This document shows, piece by piece, positions 15,358 through 23,470 of a stretch of DNA of 64,000 nt. Under the pieces are notes generated by a model. The model was not told where the DNA came from and searched no databases. It worked only from the letters and a program-made list of their open reading frames with translations. The DNA lies in the NCBI RefSeq assembly GCF_001304615.2, contig NZ_CP032683.1:930001-994000 (forward strand), read 5' to 3'. This DNA comes from Methanosarcina flavescens. Its GTDB lineage: Archaea > Halobacteriota > Methanosarcinia > Methanosarcinales > Methanosarcinaceae. Both the position numbers and the translations under genes were made by a program. The stretch's first letter is position 1, and each line of letters opens with the position of its first letter.

Positions 15358-15759
15358 ATGTCGATGAAAGCCAAGTCCTTAGTAAAGTTCTTCTTACTTG
15401 TTTGTGCTTGCCTCACAGCAAGAATGTTTGGTAAGAAGAAGCAAGCAGACGAGATGCTAAACGAGCTTTATATTATCAGGCATCAAATGAACGAGTTCAG
15501 CAAGAATGAAGCTGGAACGATGGGTGTTATGGATGCTGTTCTGGTAGTTGTTACAGGCGCTGTTGTAATGGGTGTAGGTGCAATGATTCTTGCAAAGATA
15601 CAGCCTAATGTGGTTGGGTCCGACGAGGTAAGCAACGGCACTATTACATCAATTTTCGGTACAGCCTGGGACGCATTCGGCCTGCTGCCTGTGGCTCTGA
15701 TAGTGGTTGCAGCTGTTGTTATAATAGGTACTGTTATGCTGCTCTCAAGGGCAGCCTAA
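15358..15759 (+). CDS. probable spindle-virus-type major capsid protein precursor
   Basis: This 133-residue protein has the layout of the SSV1 VP1 family. A polar N-terminal prosegment of about 50 residues is followed by 'EAGTMGV' (Glu51 onward), then two hydrophobic helices at about 57-80 and 109-130 joined by a polar loop. Mature SSV1 VP1, as I recall it, begins EATNIGV after cleavage before Glu and also has two hydrophobic helices. Cleavage here would leave 83 residues. It is the first gene of the virion operon, as expected for high expression, with GGAG nine bases before the ATG. A pilin-like protein is the main alternative. Confidence 0.7.
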   Translation: MSMKAKSLVKFFLLVCACLTARMFGKKKQADEMLNELYIIRHQMNEFSKNEAGTMGVMDAVLVVVTGAVVMGVGAMILAKIQPNVVGSDEVSNGTITSIFGTAWDAFGLLPVALIVVAAVVIIGTVMLLSRAA

Positions 15760-15770
15760 GGAGGGGATCA

Positions 15771-16085
15771 ATGAACACTTCCCTCTACATTTTTTTCTCA
15801 ACTATTACCTTCTTCATGCTCATTCTTGGGCTGTATGACTGGGGAGCAACAAAACAGAAAATAGCAGCATTCCCCACACTGTTGAGTACTATCCTTTCAA
15901 TAATCCTGTTCGCTACTAGCTGGGATATTAGATACTCTTCGGGTGGGATAGAATTAGCTGCACTACACAGCTGGGAAGCTTATGTGATAGCGGTATTCTG
16001 GGCTCTGCTGTTTTTTGTCAGCATCCTGCTAACAATTGTAATCATATTTGAAAAATCAAAAAGTATCCTGGAGGACTTCAATTGA
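15771..16085 (+). CDS. three-helix membrane protein of the virion operon
   Basis: This 104-residue protein is almost entirely hydrophobic, with helices at about residues 5-24, 33-52 and 70-95. A strong AAGGAGGGG site precedes the ATG. The gene directly follows the capsid precursor and its stop overlaps the next TTG start. It may be a minor structural membrane protein. No family is recognised. Confidence 0.7.
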   Translation: MNTSLYIFFSTITFFMLILGLYDWGATKQKIAAFPTLLSTILSIILFATSWDIRYSSGGIELAALHSWEAYVIAVFWALLFFVSILLTIVIIFEKSKSILEDFN

Positions 16086-16570
16086 ACGAAATTCCGGAGA
16101 GTTATTTTACAGCAGGATATGTACCTACAAACCCCAATCAGCAACGTCCTTTGCAGTTCAGGAGTGAGCAACTAGACTTTATCCAGGAACTTCTGAACAA
16201 AGAAGAACTGATGAAAAACATACCTCCTCATTTCAAGCTGTTCACATCGGCGTTTATAAAAAATCTTGCAATCTCAAACTTTACAGAGAAGGATATTCGG
16301 TACATAGTCACAGCATTTGATGACATTAAGACCGCAACAATAATGGCAAAACCTCCTTCTTTCTTCACCTGGGAAGATGAGTCAGTATTCACTCATCTCA
16401 GACCTATTGTGTTTACCGAAGCCTGCAGAGCAAAAGAAGGGCAGGAAAGAAAGCTGCTGGCTACTTCCATAAACCAGACCTATTTGCAACAAGATGTAAG
16501 AGGTATGCAGTCTGCCGGGTCTGGAGGCATATGGAACAGAATGAGGAAACTCTTTGGAAGGGGATACTAA
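16082..16570 (+). CDS. 162-residue soluble virion-operon protein
   Basis: The start is TTG, overlapping the previous stop and backed by GGAGG at 16070-16074. The product is helical and soluble, with an N-terminal proline and glutamine stretch and a basic C-terminal end. It ends in a TAATG overlap with the next gene. It may be an internal or assembly protein. No family is recognised. Confidence 0.7.
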   Translation: MNEIPESYFTAGYVPTNPNQQRPLQFRSEQLDFIQELLNKEELMKNIPPHFKLFTSAFIKNLAISNFTEKDIRYIVTAFDDIKTATIMAKPPSFFTWEDESVFTHLRPIVFTEACRAKEGQERKLLATSINQTYLQQDVRGMQSAGSGGIWNRMRKLFGRGY

Positions 16571-17229
16571 TGCAATTGCTCTCTCTTTTCTATGTATCCA
16601 TATTTTCCAATTTCATAATCCTAATGATCTTCTTAGTGTTTGCTATGATTACAGCTCCTGTATCTGTTCCTTTCTTGCTTGCCAAGCTGAAAAAGGGCAA
16701 TATTCTTATCATGAAGATGTTAAACGGTGGTATCCGCTTTATCTATGCAGACCAGGAAATGCATACTAAAAATTACGGAACCTTTCTTCCAAATCCAAAG
16801 GCTGCCACCAGACTCGCTGGAGTCTCTGCATATGTTGCCTATGAGGGTCACGCTACACCACCGACAATAGAGGCTTCCAAAGCAGCTGAAAAACTCAAGG
16901 AAAACCACGTTCTTCCTGAAGAAGAAATAAAAGAAACTGCTGAAAGGGCTTTTAACTCTGGAATTCTCGAGGAATACGATGTTTCTGCACTGTATGAGTA
17001 CGCAGCTGCTATCAATCCACATTACGTGGATGCAAGGATAGAAAGAAGAGCTGCAGAACTGGCAAGAGGTATGAGAAATCCGTTACCTCAGATCTTTGGA
17101 TATGCAATAGTTTTGATAATAGTATTGATCGGCTTTGCCCTATTCTGGAAAATCATCGCAGGGGGAGCTGGCGGTGCAGCTGTATCAGGTCTGGCAAACG
17201 CAGTATCCCCTTCAACTGTTAACATATGA
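16570..17229 (+). CDS. 219-residue membrane protein with long soluble middle
   Basis: A hydrophobic N-terminal segment (about residues 3-40, two possible helices) is followed by a charged helical region with many Glu and Lys. A C-terminal helix at about 180-200 then leads to a glycine- and alanine-rich end. The ATG at 16570 overlaps the previous stop, so the longer upstream frame is not used. Its topology would hold the middle domain on one side of the membrane. Likely a virion or assembly membrane protein. Confidence 0.7.
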   Translation: MQLLSLFYVSIFSNFIILMIFLVFAMITAPVSVPFLLAKLKKGNILIMKMLNGGIRFIYADQEMHTKNYGTFLPNPKAATRLAGVSAYVAYEGHATPPTIEASKAAEKLKENHVLPEEEIKETAERAFNSGILEEYDVSALYEYAAAINPHYVDARIERRAAELARGMRNPLPQIFGYAIVLIIVLIGFALFWKIIAGGAGGAAVSGLANAVSPSTVNI

Positions 17230-17259
17230 GAATTATCCGGTAATAAGGAAGGGTTAAGC

Positions 17260-17709
17260 ATGTCAGAGGATTACCAGGACAATTACAACCAAAATAGTAG
17301 GTACAACAATACAGGTTCCAAGTCCCTATACAGATTTGACATCTCAATGAGAGTCATAGAAGTCATAGATCTAGAAGGGGATCTTTATACCTGCCTGAGA
17401 TTCCAGGGCATTTCAAAAGCAACCGAAGATTGCTATATCCTCTTCATCAACTCATTTTTCAAGCTATTCTACATGACTGCTATTCTGACTAAAAACGCAG
17501 AACTTCTGAGCCATATAGAAGCTGCGTTTCAGAAAGAGGACATCTCATTATACCTACAGGGTCCAAAGGGCGAGCCAGTAAATGCAAACCTGTTTATGAA
17601 TCTTTTTGAGGACTATCTAAAGCAACTCAAAGAAGATGGAATTTATGATCCGACAATTACCCGCTACTTTATGAATGCTTTCAATGCATGGGAGGGGTCC
17701 CTGGGATGA
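17260..17709 (+). CDS. 149-residue soluble protein before the ATPase
   Basis: The N-terminal 20 residues are asparagine- and tyrosine-rich and likely disordered. The rest is alpha-helical with an 'FFKLFYMTAIL' helix that is probably buried. GGAAGGG precedes the ATG. The stop overlaps the ATPase start (ATGA), so the two may form a complex. No family is recognised. Confidence 0.7.
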   Translation: MSEDYQDNYNQNSRYNNTGSKSLYRFDISMRVIEVIDLEGDLYTCLRFQGISKATEDCYILFINSFFKLFYMTAILTKNAELLSHIEAAFQKEDISLYLQGPKGEPVNANLFMNLFEDYLKQLKEDGIYDPTITRYFMNAFNAWEGSLG

Positions 17710-18569
17710 GTTTCGCAAAATACGTTCAAGAGGCTAGAAATAAGTCTGAATTAAAGCAGGAACCTCTTGCAATCACTAAAGCGAATATTGCAAAAATTGT
17801 AAGCTATTGCCAGCAGAAAAGACAGGATTGGGTCTTTTTCGTTACAGGTCTTGAAGGGTCCGGAAAATCCACTTTGGCAGCCCAGCTGGCAAAGATACTG
17901 GACCCTGAATTCTCTCTAAAAGAAGGGATGATATATGATTTTAGAGACTCTGAACATTCCTTTATCAATTTCATGCTGAAATACCAGGATATACCGTATA
18001 AAGTAGCCTGGTATGATGAAGCAGTTACGGTTCTTTTCTCTCAGCAGCATAACACAAGGGATTCAGCCCTTGCCCAGAAAATATTTAAGATCAAAAGGGA
18101 CTGCCGGCACTATGACATTCTTGTATCTCCCTCATTTTGGGACATAGTTCCAGATATCCGGGAAAGAAGAGTGAAAAGTCTGCTATATTGTTTCACTACC
18201 ATCCATCACCCTGCTCAGGGAAGGACTGAGTTCAGATATCATGTAGCATACTTCTCCGGGGAAAAGATCATCAGAATTTCCCAGAACAGAAAGGCAAAAA
18301 CTGCTTTTCGAAGTTATAAAGCTCTTTTCAAGCTCGTAAAACCCGATTATGTAGAAGACTTTCCAGAATTGCCTTCAGATTTTGAAAAGGAATACCTCAA
18401 GTTTAAACGGGATCACAGAACGGGGATCATAGAAGCAGCTGCAGGTATAGATGAGACTCAAGGAACTAACAAACTGCTGCAACCCGAAAGCGGAAAGCTG
18501 GATTTCACGGGGGTAAGACAAAAGCTTATAGAAATATCAGGAGGGGCCATTGAAGAATGCAGCGAGTGA
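17706..18569 (+). CDS. P-loop ATPase of the virion operon (packaging or assembly)
   Basis: This 287-residue protein has a Walker A motif GLEGSGKST at residues 48-56 and a Walker B-like 'VAWYDEA' with Asp104-Glu105. A possible sensor serine sits in 'DILVSPSFWD' near residue 140. The ATG at 17706 overlaps the preceding stop. An ATPase among capsid and spike genes suggests DNA packaging, assembly or extrusion, by analogy with FtsK/HerA and Zot-type viral ATPases. I cannot assign a subfamily. The end overlaps the spike gene by 13 bp. Confidence 0.8.
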   Translation: MSFAKYVQEARNKSELKQEPLAITKANIAKIVSYCQQKRQDWVFFVTGLEGSGKSTLAAQLAKILDPEFSLKEGMIYDFRDSEHSFINFMLKYQDIPYKVAWYDEAVTVLFSQQHNTRDSALAQKIFKIKRDCRHYDILVSPSFWDIVPDIRERRVKSLLYCFTTIHHPAQGRTEFRYHVAYFSGEKIIRISQNRKAKTAFRSYKALFKLVKPDYVEDFPELPSDFEKEYLKFKRDHRTGIIEAAAGIDETQGTNKLLQPESGKLDFTGVRQKLIEISGGAIEECSE

Positions 18570-20554
18570 AGACTATTGCAATATTGATCTTATGCATATT
18601 TCTTCTATCGGCTACAGCTGCAGCAAAACAGGACAACAGTAGAGTACTGACCAACGAAGACCTCTCAAAGCTTCGTCTTCAGGAGATCCAGAGTAAAAAA
18701 CAGTTTGTTGAACCCTGCAAAGTCAAGACTGCACAGGAAAAACAGCTTTACAAACATCAGATAAAGGATCTGAACGAAGAGATTGAAATCTATGCAAATC
18801 TGGACAGTAGTACAATAGTCTGCGGAAAAACGAAGGAGGGTAAAATTCGATTAGTTGATATTGACAAAAAAGAGCATAAACTACGCAGTATAAAATTGAA
18901 GTATGGAGACATCCAGCAGGTACCAGGTTTTCAAGATAACTTAATCAAAATAACCCATTATAATGATGCTGGTCTTGCTGATGCTGTATGGCTGCAGGAA
19001 GTCCGAAATGATAACGGATGGGTGTATCTAGAGGATTTACCTTTTTCTGAAATTGAAATAGGCGGGTTCCTGGGAGAGTACCGGAAAGTAGGAACATTAA
19101 CCTATCCAGTATCTCAAACTTTCAATTTAGGATCAGATTTCACTTCTGATAATGTTAACTATATTGAAGTCTCCATTGATCCGGTTTACAACAAAACAGG
19201 ACCTTATGACATTCCTACCAATGGACTCGTAGCATGGTGGAGATTTGATGAAGGAGAGGGAACTTTAGTTCAAGACTTCTCTGGCAACGGAAATCACGGA
19301 ACTGCTGAAAACGGAATGAACTGGACTGAAGGAAAATATAACGGAGCGGGATTATTTGATGGAGACAATGACAGAGTAATAATACCAAATAGTGCTTCTC
19401 TTTCAGTTGAAAATAATAGCTGTACCTGGGTATTCATATTGAATTCAAGTGGCGATACTGGGTCCCAAATATTTTACCAGCATGGTGGAAGTGGAGGATC
19501 GATGTCCATCAGACCATACCTGACATCTGTTGGAGGATTCAATCTAGATCATACCACACAGACAGGACTCAAATATTGGTCAATACCCGACACTTCCAGC
19601 ATTAACACCACTAGAATGATACTGATAGAGTACATCAGAGAAACACCAACACTGAACGTCTATATTGATAACCAGCTTGTAGGGTCACGAGAACTTGACA
19701 GCGCGCTAATTCAGCACACAAGTTATCTATATATTGGCTACAGTTCGGGTTCATTCAATGGCTATATTGACAACGTAATGATATACAACAGGCTTCTATC
19801 AGCAGAAGAAAAAGCACTTCTTTATTATGATAATCTTCAGAACCTTAGACTAAAAACCAACAGTGATAGTACATATTCGGATTATCTGAATGGTTCCGGA
19901 ACTATTCAGGTACCCTATGAAAACAGCGGTGAAGCATTTAATTCTCTAATTGCTAATATTCCAGATGAAGTCGAAATTGATGGAATTACTGTTAGAGATT
20001 ATACAAAAACTGTTACTCCTTTTAATGTGACAGCTAATGTAGGATACACAGAAAATACAACGATTATAGAAGAAACATTAACTGACACTGAATACACGAT
20101 ATACGTCAGATATTCACCTTTAAACAGTTATGGGTCTGGAACAATCACTTACACAGCAGACCTTAATCCTATTCTTTCATCTTCTCTCCTGCAATACTCT
20201 CTTGAATCCAATAACCCGGCGGCAGATCTGAGCTACGACTCTGAGACATATACTTTTCTCATTGAAACCGGAGCAGTCTTGGAAGACCAGGTGTACAACT
20301 TCCTGATTACTTGCACGAAGGACGGAACTCCCATAGATCGCGTAATCAGTGACGGATTTGGAAACAGCCAGCTTGGAGTTTATGAAGCAATAGGGAGCGA
20401 GGCCTACATGATAGGATCTTTGTATCCCTCCAGATCTTCGAATTATGATTGGTATTTAAACGGCAACTGGGCAGATGTTGCAGGTCTTGCGGTAATGATT
20501 CCTTTGGTTATAGTAGCTGTGTTTATCTGCTTGATTTTCATCAGGAGGGACTGA
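18557..20554 (+). CDS. LamG/concanavalin-domain surface protein, probable viral spike
   Basis: This 665-residue protein has a signal peptide (residues 1-23), an N-terminal unknown domain and a LamG-like jellyroll at about 223-425. The jellyroll opens 'GLVAWWRFDEGEGT', 'DFSGNGNHGT' and closes 'YIGYSSGSFNGYIDNVMIYNR'. Beta-rich repeats follow, and the chain ends in a membrane anchor at about 641-662 with a short RRD tail. The gene overlaps the ATPase by 13 bp. The spindle virus PAV1 encodes large LamG-domain proteins, which I recall as candidate receptor binders. Host glycan binding is a likely role. Confidence 0.8.
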   Translation: MQRVKTIAILILCIFLLSATAAAKQDNSRVLTNEDLSKLRLQEIQSKKQFVEPCKVKTAQEKQLYKHQIKDLNEEIEIYANLDSSTIVCGKTKEGKIRLVDIDKKEHKLRSIKLKYGDIQQVPGFQDNLIKITHYNDAGLADAVWLQEVRNDNGWVYLEDLPFSEIEIGGFLGEYRKVGTLTYPVSQTFNLGSDFTSDNVNYIEVSIDPVYNKTGPYDIPTNGLVAWWRFDEGEGTLVQDFSGNGNHGTAENGMNWTEGKYNGAGLFDGDNDRVIIPNSASLSVENNSCTWVFILNSSGDTGSQIFYQHGGSGGSMSIRPYLTSVGGFNLDHTTQTGLKYWSIPDTSSINTTRMILIEYIRETPTLNVYIDNQLVGSRELDSALIQHTSYLYIGYSSGSFNGYIDNVMIYNRLLSAEEKALLYYDNLQNLRLKTNSDSTYSDYLNGSGTIQVPYENSGEAFNSLIANIPDEVEIDGITVRDYTKTVTPFNVTANVGYTENTTIIEETLTDTEYTIYVRYSPLNSYGSGTITYTADLNPILSSSLLQYSLESNNPAADLSYDSETYTFLIETGAVLEDQVYNFLITCTKDGTPIDRVISDGFGNSQLGVYEAIGSEAYMIGSLYPSRSSNYDWYLNGNWADVAGLAVMIPLVIVAVFICLIFIRRD

Positions 20555-20555
20555 A

Positions 20556-21002
20556 ACGAAACTATACGAAGTTTCTACTATTGTATTAGTTACGGTCCTA
20601 GTTCTTGGGCTGGGAACCATGATCATTTCCAATCTGGACGGTTCAACAAAATTCGAAGAAAACGTTGCAGGCATTGCTGTATTTGTAAACGATGCCGGAA
20701 CGGATGCGACATACGTTAGAGGAGCGATATACTCAGCAAATGGGGATCTGCTAGGGATCACAGAAGAGGTTGAGCTTGTAAGAGATTCCTGGAATGTTCT
20801 GGCCTTTCCTCATGATATTCGGATTGATACAAAGGACCAGCAAAACTACATACTTGCAGTCCAGGGAGACGGCCAGATCAATGTTCCTGCAGACGGGGAG
20901 AATTATATCCTTCAGGAAGCTGATTACGGGACTTTTCCAGGAAACCTAGAGGGGTATGAAGGGAATGAATCCAAGCTTTCGATATATGCGATCTACAGGT
21001 GA
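20556..21002 (+). CDS. anchored beta-rich virion protein with a non-ATG start (possibly ACG)
   Basis: The only ATG in frame is at 20619, but that removes a good hydrophobic N-terminal helix (TIVLVTVLVLGLG) and has no ribosome-binding site. A strong GGAGGG at 20544-20549 directly precedes the frame, and no ATG, GTG or TTG exists between it and the helix. ACG at 20556 is at the right distance. The product would have 148 residues, an N-terminal anchor and an extracellular beta domain. Either ACG is used, or an ATG has been lost by mutation or sequencing error. Confidence 0.6.
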   Translation, partial: TKLYEVSTIVLVTVLVLGLGTMIISNLDGSTKFEENVAGIAVFVNDAGTDATYVRGAIYSANGDLLGITEEVELVRDSWNVLAFPHDIRIDTKDQQNYILAVQGDGQINVPADGENYILQEADYGTFPGNLEGYEGNESKLSIYAIYR

Positions 21003-21006
21003 TTGA

Positions 21007-23196
21007 ATGGGTACAGGACAGGCAACGATCAGAGGCAGGGACGGAACTTCAGCAAGTGGGAAGAAAGTAAGCAAATACAGTCCCCAATATAAAGCCACAA
21101 GTACAGGTACAGCAGTGACAAAACCATCATCTGCAAGCAACAAGAACGCTTCAAGCTCTGCTATTGAAAATGCTCCTAAAAGTACAGAAGGAGTAACTAC
21201 TCAGCAGCCTACAGAAACAGGACCGACGATTAGAGGCAGGGAAGGGACTTCAGCAAGCGGGAAAAAAGTAAGCAAGTATAGCCCGCAGTATAAAGCAACC
21301 AGTACAGGAACAGCAGTAGCAAAGGATTCAACACCTGTTTCTATACCACAGAGTAAAGGCTCAAGTCAGCAATCTAGGATCTTCATAAGAAACAGGTTCT
21401 ATTATGAGAATGGGCTTCCAGCAGACGCAATACAACAACCTAAAACCGCTGTGGCTCCAGCAAAAGTAGCAGCAAATCAGGAAGCAAAAATTGAGCAAGC
21501 TAGAAGAATAGCTGATTCTGGAATAAAGTCTTTTGCAAACTTAATAGTTCCTGGAAAAAAATACGAGATTGAAAAAATTCCTACTGAGAGCGAACAAAAA
21601 CGTTCTAATATACTTGCAACTGGGATAGAGATAGGGATGGGAGGAGCAGTAGATACAAGCAGTATCAAAAAGCCTTCTATCTCCAAAGATGATCTCAAGA
21701 CCTGGAAAGTCTACGAAGAATCGCAAAAACTTGCACAAAAGATAGATGCAAAACAAGAAGCTCTTTTATCTCCCGTACCGGAAAGTACAGCAAAAGACTT
21801 CATCCGAGGTTTAACCAATGCTCCTGAACTCGCTGTGAGTATGGCAGGGATGCTTCCTGTAGGAATCGAGGGAGCTATTAAAGATCCAGGGTCAGTTCCC
21901 CATGGTATTGTGACAGGGGCTGGAATTGTGGCGGGAAGTCTCTATAAACAGGCAAAAGAGAGCCCTGCACAATTTGCAGGTGAAATGCTTGGGATGGCTG
22001 CAATTGGAAAACTAGGAAGTGCAGCCAAAAATAAGGCAAGCGTAGTAGGTAAAGAATACCTTCCTCCTGAGAAGGTAATCCGGCCTGAAGTCCTATCAGG
22101 TACACAGGAGTTTCCACTTGCACCTAAAGGTACAACTGCAAGTCAACTAATCAAGGATTTTGAAACGTCTACTTATAGATACCCTCGTACTGAAGGGCCG
22201 GGGGGATGGCATGCAACCCCTCAACGTTTTGCATCAGAAACTATTGCACAGCCTGGTAGCAGTTCCGTAGTAGGACTTCACTTAGGTCCAGATGTATCTC
22301 CACACTTCCTTGGAGTTTCAGAGAAAGGAGGCATCCCGAAAGTAAAACTCTTTGGCTGGGGAGAACCTTCAAGAAGACCAGCTGCAAACTGGGTAGATGT
22401 TCAGAATATCAGACCTCTTCCAGAAGGAATTAGGGGAAAGGGAGCAGCAGTTACTAATGAGTACCTTATGACTCAGGCCCCAAAAGGTCAGGGATATGTA
22501 ACCCCTAAATTTGAAGCTCTGATAAAACAGAGAGCTGCAGAAAGAGAAATAGTAGTTCCTCCAGGAACTGAACTAGTCCGGACAGAATCAAAGTATTACA
22601 CGAAATTCAGAGGTAAAGCAGTCCCTATTGATAGATATCAGGCCCTTCCAAATGAGTCTATTGGAAAACTAAGACAAAACGCAAAAGGGGCAGTTGGCAG
22701 AGATAAGAGAACAGTATCAGCTGAGGAGTTGCTTAAAGAAAGCGAATATCTCCGCAGGGGATATAGCGAGCCTATATTTACACCCGGAAGAATAATCCCA
22801 ATCAGCACTAGCTACTCTTCTAAAAGACTGGAAAATTCATCTCAACCTTCAGGGTTCCATCCAATTTTTTCCGGAAAATACACTCCTGTCCCTCCCACAG
22901 AATATACTTCTGTTCCTTCTATAGAATACAGATCTATAACTCCAATACCTCATATCCCATTTACATCATATCCAGATAATTCATATGGTTCTCGAGATTA
23001 CAGTCCTAGTAATAGTCCCAGCATACCTTTAATTTCTGGAAATACTCCTGCTAGCAGATCAAAAAGAGTTCTAAATCCTGACCAAAGCTTAGAAAGACAA
23101 AATATCATTAGGTCTTCTGAAGGCTGGGGTTTCAGGCAGAAAACCCACTACGTCCAAGACCCGCTTTCCCTGCTTACCGGGCGAAGGAGGCGCTAA
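21007..23196 (+). CDS. 729-residue low-complexity and repeat-bearing virion-operon protein
   Basis: The N-terminus carries two 31-residue repeats at about 7-37 and 74-104 (each with 'GTSASGKKVSKYSPQYKA'). A charged helical region follows, then a glycine- and alanine-rich hydrophobic stretch near 270-345. A folded middle domain with 'GWHATPQRFASE' and 'GLHLGPDVSPHFLG' comes next, and the tail is serine-, proline- and tyrosine-rich. No signal peptide is seen. The size suggests an internal or injected virion protein. The HATP region faintly recalls ADP-ribosyltransferase-type toxin domains, but I cannot support that. Confidence 0.7.
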   Translation: MGTGQATIRGRDGTSASGKKVSKYSPQYKATSTGTAVTKPSSASNKNASSSAIENAPKSTEGVTTQQPTETGPTIRGREGTSASGKKVSKYSPQYKATSTGTAVAKDSTPVSIPQSKGSSQQSRIFIRNRFYYENGLPADAIQQPKTAVAPAKVAANQEAKIEQARRIADSGIKSFANLIVPGKKYEIEKIPTESEQKRSNILATGIEIGMGGAVDTSSIKKPSISKDDLKTWKVYEESQKLAQKIDAKQEALLSPVPESTAKDFIRGLTNAPELAVSMAGMLPVGIEGAIKDPGSVPHGIVTGAGIVAGSLYKQAKESPAQFAGEMLGMAAIGKLGSAAKNKASVVGKEYLPPEKVIRPEVLSGTQEFPLAPKGTTASQLIKDFETSTYRYPRTEGPGGWHATPQRFASETIAQPGSSSVVGLHLGPDVSPHFLGVSEKGGIPKVKLFGWGEPSRRPAANWVDVQNIRPLPEGIRGKGAAVTNEYLMTQAPKGQGYVTPKFEALIKQRAAEREIVVPPGTELVRTESKYYTKFRGKAVPIDRYQALPNESIGKLRQNAKGAVGRDKRTVSAEELLKESEYLRRGYSEPIFTPGRIIPISTSYSSKRLENSSQPSGFHPIFSGKYTPVPPTEYTSVPSIEYRSITPIPHIPFTSYPDNSYGSRDYSPSNSPSIPLISGNTPASRSKRVLNPDQSLERQNIIRSSEGWGFRQKTHYVQDPLSLLTGRRRR

Positions 23197-23441
23197 TGGC
23201 TGCCTATAACTGGTTAATAATTCTGCTAGCGCTTGGAGTCTTCGGGCTATTATATGCATCTACTTATGATGTTATAGCTACGGCTCACGAGAATTATGCA
23301 TTTACAGATGACCCTACTGCATCTTTGGGGGCAAAAATTCTCTGGCTTACCTGGAAATACCTTCCTGCTGTTTGCCTGTTCTCTCTTTTCGTGTATGGAG
23401 TTATGAGTGGACAGAAGAGTTCTGACGGAGGATGGAAATGA
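23196..23441 (+). CDS. 81-residue two-helix membrane protein
   Basis: Helices span about residues 5-25 and 50-70, separated by a polar loop, and the tail is polar. The ATG overlaps the stop of the large repeat protein. The double-helix layout is shared with the capsid precursor but there is no EAG processing motif. It may be a minor capsid or membrane protein. Confidence 0.65.
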   Translation: MAAYNWLIILLALGVFGLLYASTYDVIATAHENYAFTDDPTASLGAKILWLTWKYLPAVCLFSLFVYGVMSGQKSSDGGWK

Positions 23442-23470
23442 GAAATCCGATTGAGAGCAGAGGGTAATTA

